Positions 25,369 through 33,371 of a DNA stretch of 64,000 bases are shown here, piece by piece. The DNA lies in assembly GCA_944322345.1 (NCBI GenBank), contig CALUOO010000008.1, forward strand, positions 1-64,000. Reading direction: 5' to 3'. Positions within the stretch are counted from its first letter, which is position 1. Each line of letters starts with the position of its first letter. A model generated the notes under the pieces. That model made no database searches and had not been told where the DNA came from. It was given only the letters and a program-made list of their open reading frames with translations. The translations under genes were made by a program, and so were the position numbers. Origin of the DNA: an uncultured Bacteroides sp. Lineage in GTDB: Bacteria; Bacteroidota; Bacteroidia; Bacteroidales; Bacteroidaceae.

Positions 25369-28300
25369 ATGAAAGAAAATACCATAAAGAAGGTGCTCCT
25401 CTTAGGTTCGGGAGCATTGAAGATTGGGGAGGCAGGTGAATTCGATTATTCCGGCTCCCAAGCATTGAAGGCTTTACGCGAGGAGGGGATTGAGTCGGTG
25501 CTCATCAACCCCAACATCGCTACCGTGCAGACGTCGGAAGGCGTGGCCGACAGGATATACTTCCTGCCCGTGACGCCCTACTTCGTAGAGAAGGTGATCG
25601 AGAAAGAGCGGCCGGACGGCATCATGCTTGCCTTCGGCGGGCAGACGGCGCTGAACTGTGGTGTGGCTCTGTATACAGAAGGCGTGCTCGAGCGCTACGG
25701 TGTGCAGGTGCTGGGCACACCCGTACAGGCCATCATGGATACGGAAGACCGCGAACTCTTTGTCCGCAAGCTGGACGAGATTGGGGTGAAAACCATCAAG
25801 AGCGAGGCAGTGGAGACGGCAGAGGATGCCCGTCGTGCCGCACGCGAGCTGGGCTATCCCGTCATCGTACGTGCAGCCTACGCCCTTGGAGGTCTGGGTT
25901 CGGGCTTCTGCGACAACGAGCAGGAACTCGACGCTCTGGTAGAGAAAGCCTTCTCCTTCTCGCCTCAGGTGCTTGTAGAGAAGTCCCTCAGGGGATGGAA
26001 AGAGATAGAGTACGAGGTTGTCCGCGACCGTTTCGACAACTGCATCACGGTGTGTAACATGGAGAACTTCGACCCTCTGGGCATTCACACCGGCGAGTCA
26101 ATCGTGATAGCTCCGTCACAGACACTGACCAACAGCGAGTATCATAAGCTCCGCGAGCTGGCCATCCGCATCATCCGTCACATAGGCATCGTGGGCGAGT
26201 GTAACGTACAGTACGCCTTCGACCCCGAGTCGGAAGACTATCGTGTCATTGAGGTCAACGCACGCCTTAGCCGTTCGTCCGCCCTTGCGTCGAAGGCAAC
26301 AGGCTATCCGCTGGCGTTCGTCGCCGCCAAGTTGGGCTTGGGTTACGGTTTGTTCGACCTCCACAACTCGGTCACTAAGACAACAAGCGCCTTCTTCGAG
26401 CCGGCTTTAGACTACGTGGTGTGCAAGATACCCCGCTGGGATCTGGGTAAGTTCCACGGTGTGTCGCGCGAGCTTGGCAGTTCGATGAAGTCCGTGGGCG
26501 AGGTGATGGCCATAGGCCGCACGTTTGAGGAGGCAATCCAAAAGGGTTTACGAATGATAGGACAGGGCATGCATGGCTTTGTGGAGAACAAAGAGTTGGT
26601 CATCGAAGACATCGACCGTGCACTGCGTGAGCCGACCGACAAGCGAGTGTTCGTCATCTCCAAGGCATTCCGTGCCGGTTACACCGTAGAGCAGGTGCAC
26701 CAGCTTACACGTATCGACCGCTGGTTCTTGCAGAAGCTGATGAACATCATGCACACCTCAGAGGAGCTGCATGCATGGGCTGGCAACCATCGCCTGCTCT
26801 CCGAACTGCCCGACGAGCTGCTCTACAGGGCAAAACGTCAGGGATTCTCCGACTTTCAGATAGCCCGTGCCATCGGTTACGAGGGCGACCCCGAAGAGGG
26901 AGCTCTTGCCGTGCGCACCTATCGCAAGCAGCGTGGCATCCTTCCGGTGGTGAAGCAGATAGACACGCTTGCAGCAGAGTATCCCGCTCAGACCAACTAT
27001 CTGTACCTGACATATAGCGGCACAGCCAACGACGTTCACTATGTAGGCGACCATCGCTCCATCGTCGTGCTCGGTTCGGGAGCATACCGCATCGGGTCGT
27101 CGGTAGAATTCGACTGGTGTGGAGTGCAGGCCTTGAAGACCATCCGGCAGGAGGGATGGCGCTCCGTTATGATCAACTACAACCCCGAGACCGTCTCTAC
27201 CGACTACGACATGTGCGACCGCCTCTACTTCGATGAGCTGACGTTCGAACGTGTGATGGACATCCTCGAGCTGGAGAACCCGCACGGAGTCATCGTCTCT
27301 ACCGGAGGGCAGATACCAAACAACCTCGCCTTGCGGCTCGACGCGCAGAACGTAAGGATACTCGGTACGTCGGCCCGCAGCATCGACAATGCCGAAGACC
27401 GCGAGAAGTTCTCGGCCATGCTCGACCGCATTGGTGTAGACCAGCCCCGTTGGCGCGAACTTACATCGATGAACGATATACAGGAGTTCGTTGCCGAAGT
27501 AGGCTTCCCCGTACTTGTGCGCCCCTCTTATGTCCTTTCGGGTGCGGCCATGAACGTCTGCTCCAACCAAGAAGAGCTTGAACGCTTCCTGCGTCTGGCT
27601 GCCAACGTGTCGAAGAAACATCCCGTCGTAGTAAGCCAGTTCATCGAACATGCCAAGGAAGTAGAGATGGATGCCGTAGCCCAGGAATGCGAAATAGTGG
27701 CATACGCCATCAGTGAGCATATCGAGTTTGCCGGTGTACACTCGGGCGATGCCACCATACAGTTCCCACCCCAGAAGCTTTACGTGGAGACCGTTCGCCG
27801 CATCAAGCGTATCAGCCGTGAGATAGCCCGTGCGCTCAACATCTCCGGGCCGTTCAACATACAGTACCTGGCCAAGGACAATGACATCAAGGTGATAGAA
27901 TGTAACCTCCGTGCCAGCCGCTCCTTCCCCTTTGTAAGCAAGGTGTTAAAGATCAACTTCATAGAACTTGCCACCCGTGTCATGCTCGGTCTTCCCGTGC
28001 AGAAGCCGGACAAGAACCTGTTCGACCTCGACTACGTGGGCATCAAGGCCAGCCAGTTCTCGTTCAACCGTCTGCAGAAAGCCGACCCCGTCTTGGGAGT
28101 AGACATGGCTTCCACCGGCGAAGTGGGTTGTATCGGTAGCGACACGTCGTGTGCCATCCTTAAATCCATGCTTTCCGTAGGCTACCGCATTCCGGCAAAG
28201 AACATACTGCTTTCTACGGGAACCTCCAAACAGAAGGCAGACATGATGGACGCGGCACGTCTGTTGGTCAGCAAGGGATATCGCCTCTTTGCCACGGGAG

Positions 28301-28596
28301 GTACGCATAAGGCGCTTGCCGACGAAGGTATCGAGAGTACCCTTGTCTACTGGCCAAGCGAATCCGGCCAGCCTCAGGCACTGGACATGCTCCATCAGAA
28401 GCAGATAGACATGGTGGTCAACATACCGAAGAACCTCACTGCCGGTGAGCTTGACAACGGCTACAAGATACGTCGTGCCGCCATCGACCTTAATATACCG
28501 CTCATTACCAATGCTCGTCTGGCAAGTGCTTTCATACAGGCATTCTGTACGATGAGCATAGACGACATTGCCATCCGCAGTTGGGACGAATATTAA
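25369..28596 (+). CDS. carB: Carbamoyl-phosphate synthase large subunit
   Basis: A 1075-residue synthase with two homologous ATP-grasp halves: the first opens with VLLLGSGALKIGEAGEFDYS and the second with VVLGSGAYRIGSSVEFDWC at about residue 565. A C-terminal allosteric MGS-like domain follows (FATGGTHKALADEGIES). It builds carbamoyl phosphate from bicarbonate, ammonia and two ATP. MKENTIKKVLLLG at 25369 is preferred over an ATG 54 bases upstream because CarB proteins start close to this point. Separate promoter and repeats suggest some regulation apart from carA. Confidence 0.96.
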   Translation: MKENTIKKVLLLGSGALKIGEAGEFDYSGSQALKALREEGIESVLINPNIATVQTSEGVADRIYFLPVTPYFVEKVIEKERPDGIMLAFGGQTALNCGVALYTEGVLERYGVQVLGTPVQAIMDTEDRELFVRKLDEIGVKTIKSEAVETAEDARRAARELGYPVIVRAAYALGGLGSGFCDNEQELDALVEKAFSFSPQVLVEKSLRGWKEIEYEVVRDRFDNCITVCNMENFDPLGIHTGESIVIAPSQTLTNSEYHKLRELAIRIIRHIGIVGECNVQYAFDPESEDYRVIEVNARLSRSSALASKATGYPLAFVAAKLGLGYGLFDLHNSVTKTTSAFFEPALDYVVCKIPRWDLGKFHGVSRELGSSMKSVGEVMAIGRTFEEAIQKGLRMIGQGMHGFVENKELVIEDIDRALREPTDKRVFVISKAFRAGYTVEQVHQLTRIDRWFLQKLMNIMHTSEELHAWAGNHRLLSELPDELLYRAKRQGFSDFQIARAIGYEGDPEEGALAVRTYRKQRGILPVVKQIDTLAAEYPAQTNYLYLTYSGTANDVHYVGDHRSIVVLGSGAYRIGSSVEFDWCGVQALKTIRQEGWRSVMINYNPETVSTDYDMCDRLYFDELTFERVMDILELENPHGVIVSTGGQIPNNLALRLDAQNVRILGTSARSIDNAEDREKFSAMLDRIGVDQPRWRELTSMNDIQEFVAEVGFPVLVRPSYVLSGAAMNVCSNQEELERFLRLAANVSKKHPVVVSQFIEHAKEVEMDAVAQECEIVAYAISEHIEFAGVHSGDATIQFPPQKLYVETVRRIKRISREIARALNISGPFNIQYLAKDNDIKVIECNLRASRSFPFVSKVLKINFIELATRVMLGLPVQKPDKNLFDLDYVGIKASQFSFNRLQKADPVLGVDMASTGEVGCIGSDTSCAILKSMLSVGYRIPAKNILLSTGTSKQKADMMDAARLLVSKGYRLFATGGTHKALADEGIESTLVYWPSESGQPQALDMLHQKQIDMVVNIPKNLTAGELDNGYKIRRAAIDLNIPLITNARLASAFIQAFCTMSIDDIAIRSWDEY

Positions 28597-28937
28597 GAGA
28601 CTTGTTTTGATTTTCTACAGGCATCACAAATCGAAAGAGGGGAAAGTCAAAACAGTTACTAAGAAGTGGTGAGTGAAGAGTTACAGATCCTATAGTTTCA
28701 GATAGAAATAAGATTTGTAGAAAACAAAAAGCCTTATAATTCTCTAAGTTGGGCACTCTTGGATAGCGGTAACCGCGCATCCGGGAGTGCCCTTCTTTTT
28801 GCTTGAAAATTCTGTATATTTTCGCCTTTTTATAGAGTTTTTTGATGTAAATAAATGCTTACAAAATGATTATATGTTTAGTATTTTTAACATTCATGTT
28901 AATCCGTTGGTGTATAATTAGTTAAGATATGTCTGAA
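28597..28937. other. Spacer between carB and the capsule switch
   Basis: No ORF is supported. Apart from the terminator at 28751-28792 the segment is AT-rich with no recognisable element up to the left inverted repeat at 28938. Confidence 0.6.
28751..28792 (+). terminator. Terminator of carB
   Basis: GGGCACTC (28751-28758) pairs with GAGTGCCC (28785-28792), with additional pairing inside (GGAT/ATCC) and a TTCTTTTTG tail. It insulates the capsule switch from read-through. Confidence 0.85.
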
Positions 28938-28962
28938 ATCCATTACTTAATAGGTAACGGAT
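28938..28962. repeat. Left inverted repeat of the capsule switch
   Basis: A 25-bp element beginning ATCCATTAC and ending GTAACGGAT. It is the exact reverse complement of 29187-29211. Internally it has two 9-bp arms around a 7-bp centre with one arm mismatch, a layout seen in recombinase core sites. Confidence 0.95.
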
Positions 28963-28974
28963 TTTATTTTCGCG

Positions 28975-29007
28975 CAAAGATAGGGAAAATAGTTTATAGA
29001 TAGCAAA
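28975..29007 (-). promoter_or_regulatory. Promoter carried by the invertible segment
   Basis: On the minus strand TTTG (29004-29007) and TATCTTTG (28975-28982) are separated by 21 bases, a near-ideal Bacteroides promoter. It is the best promoter in the window. Confidence 0.8.
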
Positions 29008-29018
29008 TATAGCTATCT
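28998..29018 (+). terminator. Possible small terminator inside the invertible segment
   Basis: AGATAGC (28998-29004) pairs with GCTATCT (29012-29018), followed by a long T-rich run. In the present orientation it could stop rightward read-through; it overlaps the -33 box of the opposite promoter. The stem is short and AT-rich. Confidence 0.35.
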
Positions 29019-29186
29019 TTTTTTCTTTTCTTTTTACCAAATGCGATTGAAGGTCACAAAACGTATTATAGTTACCTTTTAAATGTCTCTATTTTTTATT
29101 TTCCTCACAATTACCTCTTATAAACGACATAGATATACATCTTTTTTACATTACGCTTAGCGAAGCTTTTGTATAGATATTAAAAC

Positions 29187-29211
29187 ATCCGTTACCTATT
29201 AAGTAATGGAT
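29187..29211. repeat. Right inverted repeat of the capsule switch
   Basis: ATCCGTTAC to GTAATGGAT, 25 bp, the exact reverse complement of the left repeat. It ends 20 bases before the upxY start codon. Confidence 0.95.
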
Positions 29212-29231
29212 GTTACATGGGGTAAAAAAGT

Positions 29232-29819
29232 ATGATTTCATTAGAGAAACAATCATCGCGTGCTGTGCCGTTCAATGGGACAGGGGAAGGCGTAGCACAC
29301 CCTAAGCGCAACTGGTACGTAGCTCTGGTACGTATGCACCACGAGAAAAAAGTAGCCGAGCGTTTAGAAAAGATGGGTATCGAAAGTTTTGTTCCTGTTC
29401 AAGAAGAGTATCATCAGTGGAGCGACCGCCGCAAGCTGGTAGCTTCTGTTCTCCTTCCGATGATGGTATTTGTCCACACCACTCCCAAAGAACGTATGGA
29501 AGTCCTTACGCTTTCCACTGTTAGCCGTTACATGGTGATGCGCGGTGAAAGTGCTCCAACAGTCATTCCCGACGAACAGATGGCCCGTTTCCGTTTTATG
29601 CTCGATTATTCCGAAGAGGCGATCTGCATGAACAGTTCGCCGTTGGCACGTGGCGAAATGGTGCGTGTCATTAAAGGTCCTTTGAAAGGCCTTGTCGGTG
29701 AGCTGGTCACGATGGACGGTCGTAGTAAAATCGCTGTCCGGCTGAATATGTTGGGCTGTGCCTGTGTTGACATGCCCATTGGCTATATAGAACCGATGAA
29801 AGGGCGAGTAGACAAGTAG
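29232..29819 (+). CDS. upxY: UpxY-family NusG-like transcription antiterminator
   Basis: A 195-residue NusG paralog. The N-terminal NGN domain begins NWYVALVRMHHEKKVAERLEK and includes FVPVQEEYHQWSDRRK; the C-terminal KOW motif is GEMVRVIKGPLKGLVGELV. UpxY proteins, the first gene of Bacteroides capsule operons, bind RNA polymerase and prevent early termination within their own operon. It is the first gene after the invertible promoter and precedes upxZ. The letter of the individual locus cannot be given. Confidence 0.93.
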   Translation: MISLEKQSSRAVPFNGTGEGVAHPKRNWYVALVRMHHEKKVAERLEKMGIESFVPVQEEYHQWSDRRKLVASVLLPMMVFVHTTPKERMEVLTLSTVSRYMVMRGESAPTVIPDEQMARFRFMLDYSEEAICMNSSPLARGEMVRVIKGPLKGLVGELVTMDGRSKIAVRLNMLGCACVDMPIGYIEPMKGRVDK

Positions 29820-29907
29820 ACGAGTTGACAAGTTAACAAGCCCTTATTCCTCGTTAACTCACAAACTCAAAACTAAAATCCTCGTCAACTGATTTAAAAG
29901 AAAAACT
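29820..29907. repeat. GTTGACAAG / ACTCACAAACTC repeat module, upxY-upxZ spacer
   Basis: Short GACGAGTTGACAAG-type units are followed by CTCGTTAACTC and CTCGTCAACTG, then a short AAACTC tract. The two halves can pair into a hairpin. It is the same module as at 1-703. Confidence 0.7.
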
Positions 29908-30303
29908 ATGTCTTTACAACAAAAAATAGATTCCCTGATGGCCGATGCCCGCATCCTGCTTCCTTCGCAGGGCGGTGCAGGAATTGCTTATGCCGACAAC
30001 CTGTCGGAACTGAACAGCCGTATCCATTCGCAGTTGACAGAGTTGTACTCCTGTCACGGGGCTACTCCCGAACAGGAAGCCTCACGCTGTCTTGCCATGC
30101 TGATGGGCTACAGCGTTTCCATGTATGCCAATCCGGATGACGAACGTAAGAAACAGACCATACTTAAACACTCTCAGCAACTGATTGAGTCACTCTTGCC
30201 CTCATTGCTTAGGGATCGGCTGATTGCATTCTATCGCTTGCTGACAACCGATGATATTCATACCCCCACAATTCCAGCAGACTATGAATTAGCAGACAAG
30301 TAA
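29908..30303 (+). CDS. upxZ: UpxZ-family inhibitor of heterologous UpxY proteins
   Basis: A 131-residue protein with the UpxZ pattern: an N-terminal LSELNSRIHSQLTELY segment, then EQEASRCLAMLMGYSVSMYA. In B. fragilis each UpxZ blocks the antiterminators of other capsule loci, so that one capsule is expressed at a time. It is the second gene of the operon, as in known loci. It is a little shorter than typical UpxZ (~160). Confidence 0.88.
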   Translation: MSLQQKIDSLMADARILLPSQGGAGIAYADNLSELNSRIHSQLTELYSCHGATPEQEASRCLAMLMGYSVSMYANPDDERKKQTILKHSQQLIESLLPSLLRDRLIAFYRLLTTDDIHTPTIPADYELADK

Positions 30304-30428
30304 ACAAGTGGACAAGCTGACGAGTAGACAAGTGGACAAGTCAACAAGTAGATAAATTCTAATTTCCTCGTCAACTCGTCAACTGATTAAAAACTTACAA
30401 ACTCAAAAACTCATAAACTAACATTTGT
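30304..30428. repeat. GTAGACAAG / CTCGTCAACT repeat module, upxZ-PGT spacer
   Basis: Tandem (G/A)AC(A/G)AGT units at 30304-30355, then CTCGTCAACTCGTCAACTG, then ACTTACAAACTCAAAAACTC. It has the same order of parts as the modules at 29.8 and 0.1-0.7 kb. Confidence 0.7.
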
Positions 30429-31058
30429 ATGGGGTATAAGGACACAGAATTTATTCCCGATGGGATGAACGATTTTGAACGCAGCGTGAAGCGTATTGGG
30501 GACTGCATCATTGCAGGCATCTCGCTGATTGTATTTTCTCCGTTGTTTCTGATATGCTATATCGCAGTGAAGCGCGAGGACGGAGGTCCGGCCATTTTCA
30601 AGCAGGAACGCATCGGTCGCTTCGGCCGTCCGTTTTACATCTACAAGTTCCGCAGCATGCGCATCGATGCCGAAGCGGCAGGTCCGCAGCTCTATGCAGG
30701 AGGAGTGGATACCCGTCTGACCAAAGTCGGCAAGTTCTTGCGCGAACACCATTTGGACGAACTTCCTCAGTTGTGGAACGTCTTTCGGGGTGATATGGCA
30801 TTCATCGGTCCCCGTCCGGAACGCCAGTTCTACATTGATCAGATTATGGAGCACGATCCCCGTTACCGTTTTCTCTATCAGATACGTCCGGGAGTCACCT
30901 CCTATGCCACGCTCTACAACGGCTATACCGACACGATGGAGAAGATGCTCCGCCGGTTGCGCTACGATTTGTACTATCTGCAACACCGTTCGTGGTGGTT
31001 CGACTTCAAGATACTCTGGATGACGTTTTTCAGCATTGTGTTCGGCAAGAAGTTCTGA
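30429..31058 (+). CDS. Initiating phosphoglycosyl transferase (bacterial sugar transferase)
   Basis: A 209-residue monotopic phosphoglycosyl transferase that transfers a phospho-sugar from a nucleotide sugar to undecaprenyl phosphate, starting the repeat unit. Residues ~24-45 form the membrane helix. KQERIGRFGRPFYIYKFRSM and the catalytic Asp110-Glu111 dyad (REHHLDELPQLWNV) followed by GDMAFIGPRP are diagnostic. In many Bacteroides capsule loci this enzyme is encoded last; here it is third. Its sugar specificity cannot be read from sequence. Confidence 0.93.
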   Translation: MGYKDTEFIPDGMNDFERSVKRIGDCIIAGISLIVFSPLFLICYIAVKREDGGPAIFKQERIGRFGRPFYIYKFRSMRIDAEAAGPQLYAGGVDTRLTKVGKFLREHHLDELPQLWNVFRGDMAFIGPRPERQFYIDQIMEHDPRYRFLYQIRPGVTSYATLYNGYTDTMEKMLRRLRYDLYYLQHRSWWFDFKILWMTFFSIVFGKKF

Positions 31059-31425
31059 CCTGATTATAGTCTGTTGTAACCTTGATATGGCGTTAAAAGA
31101 AGCATTTTCAACATTTCCTTCTGTGTCATTGCTTTGCCAATACGCTTTGGCAATCCGTCTTAGGACTTCGGAATGGCAAAAAAGCGTTTTGGGAGCACTT
31201 CGCAGTGTTTCGGAATGGGTAAAATGCGTTTTGGCATCATTTCGTAGCTCTTCGGAATGGGTAAAATACGTTTTGGCATCATTCCGTAGCCCTTCGGAAT
31301 GGGTAAAATGCGCTTTGACATCATTCCGTAGTGCTCCGGCGACTTGCCAATACGTGTTGACGGCCTTTAGAAAGGCTACGGCAACTAATTAACATATTTC
31401 TTAACCCACAAAAACACATTCTCTT
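31059..31425. repeat. Degenerate 41/42-bp tandem repeats, non-coding spacer
   Basis: At least four units sharing CGGAATGGGTAAAATGCGTT and a TTGGCATCATTCCGTAGC part begin at 31170, 31211, 31253 and 31295 (spacing 41-42-42). Decayed units flank them from ~31128 to ~31385. Because 42 is a multiple of three, a frame stays open across the array (31036-31392) and translates as a repeated SEWVK...LASFRS peptide, which I regard as an artefact. Confidence 0.8.
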
Positions 31426-32226
31426 ATGGCAAATCAGATTCAATCTTTCGGCATGAGCAAGATGACTATCGGCTCTTGCAACGATTTCCACAATCGGGTA
31501 AACACTTTTATTCAGACAGCTACTCCTGCTGCATTGCACATCGAGTCGCAGGCCACTGCCTATGCAGAAGCAATTAAAACGCTCGATTCTATAGTCAATC
31601 GTGAGCGTGCCTTTGTTTCAACCAAAGCCCTGCGTGAAGCCGATCTGGTTCGCGACAGCGCTGCGGGAGTTATCAGTCAGGTGATCAATGCTTGTCTTAC
31701 TTCGCCGGTAGCCGAACGCAAAGCTGCGGCACAGTTGCTCGATGTTAAAATGTCTCCTTACCGTGGCATCCGCAATCATGAGTATACCAAGCAGACTGCC
31801 GAAGTACGTGGAATGCTCGTTATGCTCGATGCGCAGGCTGATGCGGTCACCATGTTGGGATTGTCTCTCGAAGTAGAAGCATTGCGTAAAGCGAACGCCA
31901 CGTTCGATACCCAGTATTACACCCGTACTGCAGAAAGTGGTGCCCGTATGGCTCAGAGCAATGTGAAGTCGGAAGAAGTTGTCGAGAAGGTCAACAAGCT
32001 CTACAACGAGATTGTAATGCTGGTCAACGCCTATGCTGTGGTACAACCCACCGATACCATCAATACCTTCATCGGTAATGTCAACGGTGCAGTGGCCGCA
32101 TTCTCACGTATTGCAGGCAGCAGTACATCGGGTAATGGAGAAGTAGGAGAGGGCGAAGCCCCAGACCCAATTCCCGGTGGCGGCGGTGATGGAGATGATG
32201 GAGAAAGTCCTGATCCGATTGTGTAA
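31426..32226 (+). CDS. DUF6261-like protein with Gly/Asp tail
   Basis: A 266-residue mostly helical protein resembling the Bacteroides family DUF6261: MANQIQSFGMSKMTIGSCND at the start, then long amphipathic helices. Residues ~240-266 are a low-complexity tail, GEGEAPDPIPGGGG then DGDDGESPDPIV. The last 11 residues are identical to those of the HU-like protein at 704-1195, although 9 of 11 codons differ. It has no signal peptide or membrane helix. It lies in the capsule operon between the sugar transferase and the ACP gene. Function unknown; the family name is tentative. Confidence 0.7.
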   Translation: MANQIQSFGMSKMTIGSCNDFHNRVNTFIQTATPAALHIESQATAYAEAIKTLDSIVNRERAFVSTKALREADLVRDSAAGVISQVINACLTSPVAERKAAAQLLDVKMSPYRGIRNHEYTKQTAEVRGMLVMLDAQADAVTMLGLSLEVEALRKANATFDTQYYTRTAESGARMAQSNVKSEEVVEKVNKLYNEIVMLVNAYAVVQPTDTINTFIGNVNGAVAAFSRIAGSSTSGNGEVGEGEAPDPIPGGGGDGDDGESPDPIV

Positions 32227-32238
32227 GGCTTAATAATT

Positions 32239-32273
32239 CTCCCTTAACGCCGGGGGTAACGGTGTTAAGGGAG
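32239..32273 (+). terminator. Strong hairpin after the DUF6261-like gene
   Basis: CTCCCTTAACGCC (32239-32251) pairs with GGTGTTAAGGGAG (32261-32273), 13 bp with one G-T pair. No U-tract follows, so it may slow polymerase or need factors; it would be a natural target for UpxY antitermination, or a processing hairpin. Confidence 0.5.
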
Positions 32274-32387
32274 TGGCTGGTATGACAACATGTATATTAA
32301 AAGATTAAAAAAAACAATTGTCAAACTTGAAATATGGATTAGTTAAACTTTAACAATGGTTTATTATAATAGTAATAAGATTAGATT

Positions 32388-32615
32388 ATGGATTTAAAAG
32401 AATTTATTGAAAATTTTGCTCAACAATTTGATGAGACTGATACATCTGTGATTGGTGCAGATACTTATTTCCAAGAGTTGGAAGAATGGAGCTCTTTGAC
32501 AGCAATGGCTATCATTGCTTTTGTGAAAACAGAATACGGTAAAAGTATAACAGGCAAAGAGATTCGTTCTTGCAAAACCATAGAAGATCTCTTTAACTTG
32601 ATAGATGCTAAATAA
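32388..32615 (+). CDS. Acyl carrier protein
   Basis: A 75-residue acidic ACP of normal length. Phosphopantetheine would attach at Ser36 in EEWSSLTAMAII, where the usual DSL motif is SSL. It carries acyl groups as thioesters. It abuts the SDR gene (ATG directly after the stop), and a KASIII gene follows, so it is probably a private carrier for capsule modification rather than the fatty-acid synthesis ACP. Confidence 0.85.
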   Translation: MDLKEFIENFAQQFDETDTSVIGADTYFQELEEWSSLTAMAIIAFVKTEYGKSITGKEIRSCKTIEDLFNLIDAK

Positions 32616-33359
32616 ATGGAGAACTATAATCCTTTTTCACTTGCAGGTAAACGGATTCTGGTAACAGGCGCTTCGGCTGGTATTGGTCGTGCCGTTGCAA
32701 TAGCTTGTTCGAAGATGGGAGCTGTGATGGTGATAACCGGGCGTAGTCAGAACCGTCTTGATGAAACATTCCATTTATTGGAAGGCGGTGGGCATGAGTC
32801 TCGTACAGCCGATCTTTCTTCGGAAGAGGATATTAACAATTTAGTGCGTGATATGCCTGCGTTGGATGGAGTAGTACATTGTGCAGGAATTGGTTTTCGG
32901 AAACCATGCAAGATGTTGACCTCTTCTGATGTGGATGAAGTGATGAATATAAATTTCAAGTCATCCGTTTGCTTGCAGGCTGTTCTTCTAAAAGAAAAAA
33001 AGGTCAATAAAAAAGCGTCCATTGTATTTCTTGCATCACGGGCAGCTTCTTCACCAAGTATTGGTAATGCACTGTATAGTGCGTCGAAAGGGGCGATTGT
33101 TTCATATGCTAATTGTTTAGCTTTGGAATTGGCTCCGCGTTTCATCCGTGTAAATTGCATTTGTCCGGCAATGGTATGGACGGATTTGATATTACAGGGA
33201 GGTTTGACTAAAGAGTACTTAGAACAAGAACAATTAAAGTATCCCCTCAAGCGATATGGTGTTCCTGAAGATGTCGCTCATTTGGCTATTTATTTGCTCT
33301 CTGATGCTTCTTCTTGGATGACAGGGTCATGCGTTGATTTGACAGGCGGAGGAGAGTAA
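32616..33359 (+). CDS. SDR oxidoreductase, 3-oxoacyl-ACP reductase-like
   Basis: A 247-residue classical short-chain dehydrogenase. The NAD(P)-binding loop is VTGASAGIGRA (Gly18, Gly22, Gly24), the active site Tyr154/Lys158 (ALYSASKGA), and the C terminus DLTGGGE is FabG-like. Between the ACP and KASIII genes it probably reduces a 3-oxoacyl-ACP to the 3-hydroxyacyl-ACP. A sugar substrate is the alternative. Confidence 0.82.
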   Translation: MENYNPFSLAGKRILVTGASAGIGRAVAIACSKMGAVMVITGRSQNRLDETFHLLEGGGHESRTADLSSEEDINNLVRDMPALDGVVHCAGIGFRKPCKMLTSSDVDEVMNINFKSSVCLQAVLLKEKKVNKKASIVFLASRAASSPSIGNALYSASKGAIVSYANCLALELAPRFIRVNCICPAMVWTDLILQGGLTKEYLEQEQLKYPLKRYGVPEDVAHLAIYLLSDASSWMTGSCVDLTGGGE

Positions 33360-33371
33360 ATTATAACTGTT

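Larger units (their letters stand above)
28963..29186. promoter_or_regulatory. Invertible capsule promoter segment, OFF orientation
   Basis: This 224-bp AT-rich DNA lies between perfect inverted repeats and directly ahead of upxY, matching the phase-variable promoters of Bacteroides capsule loci. The only good promoter inside (TTTG and TATCTTTG, 21 bases apart) lies on the minus strand at 28975-29007 and points towards carB. Inversion about the repeats would move the -7 box to about 29167-29174, pointing at upxY with a ~50-base leader. So the sequenced orientation is read as OFF. Confidence 0.85.

Noticed and set aside
31036..31392. 118-residue ORF in the spacer after the sugar transferase
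   Set aside because: It overlaps the end of the transferase gene and is produced by a 42-bp repeat that keeps one frame open.
32239..32273. Hairpin taken as the end of the capsule operon
   Set aside because: There is no U-tract, and capsule genes continue for 20 kb on the same strand to a much stronger terminator.
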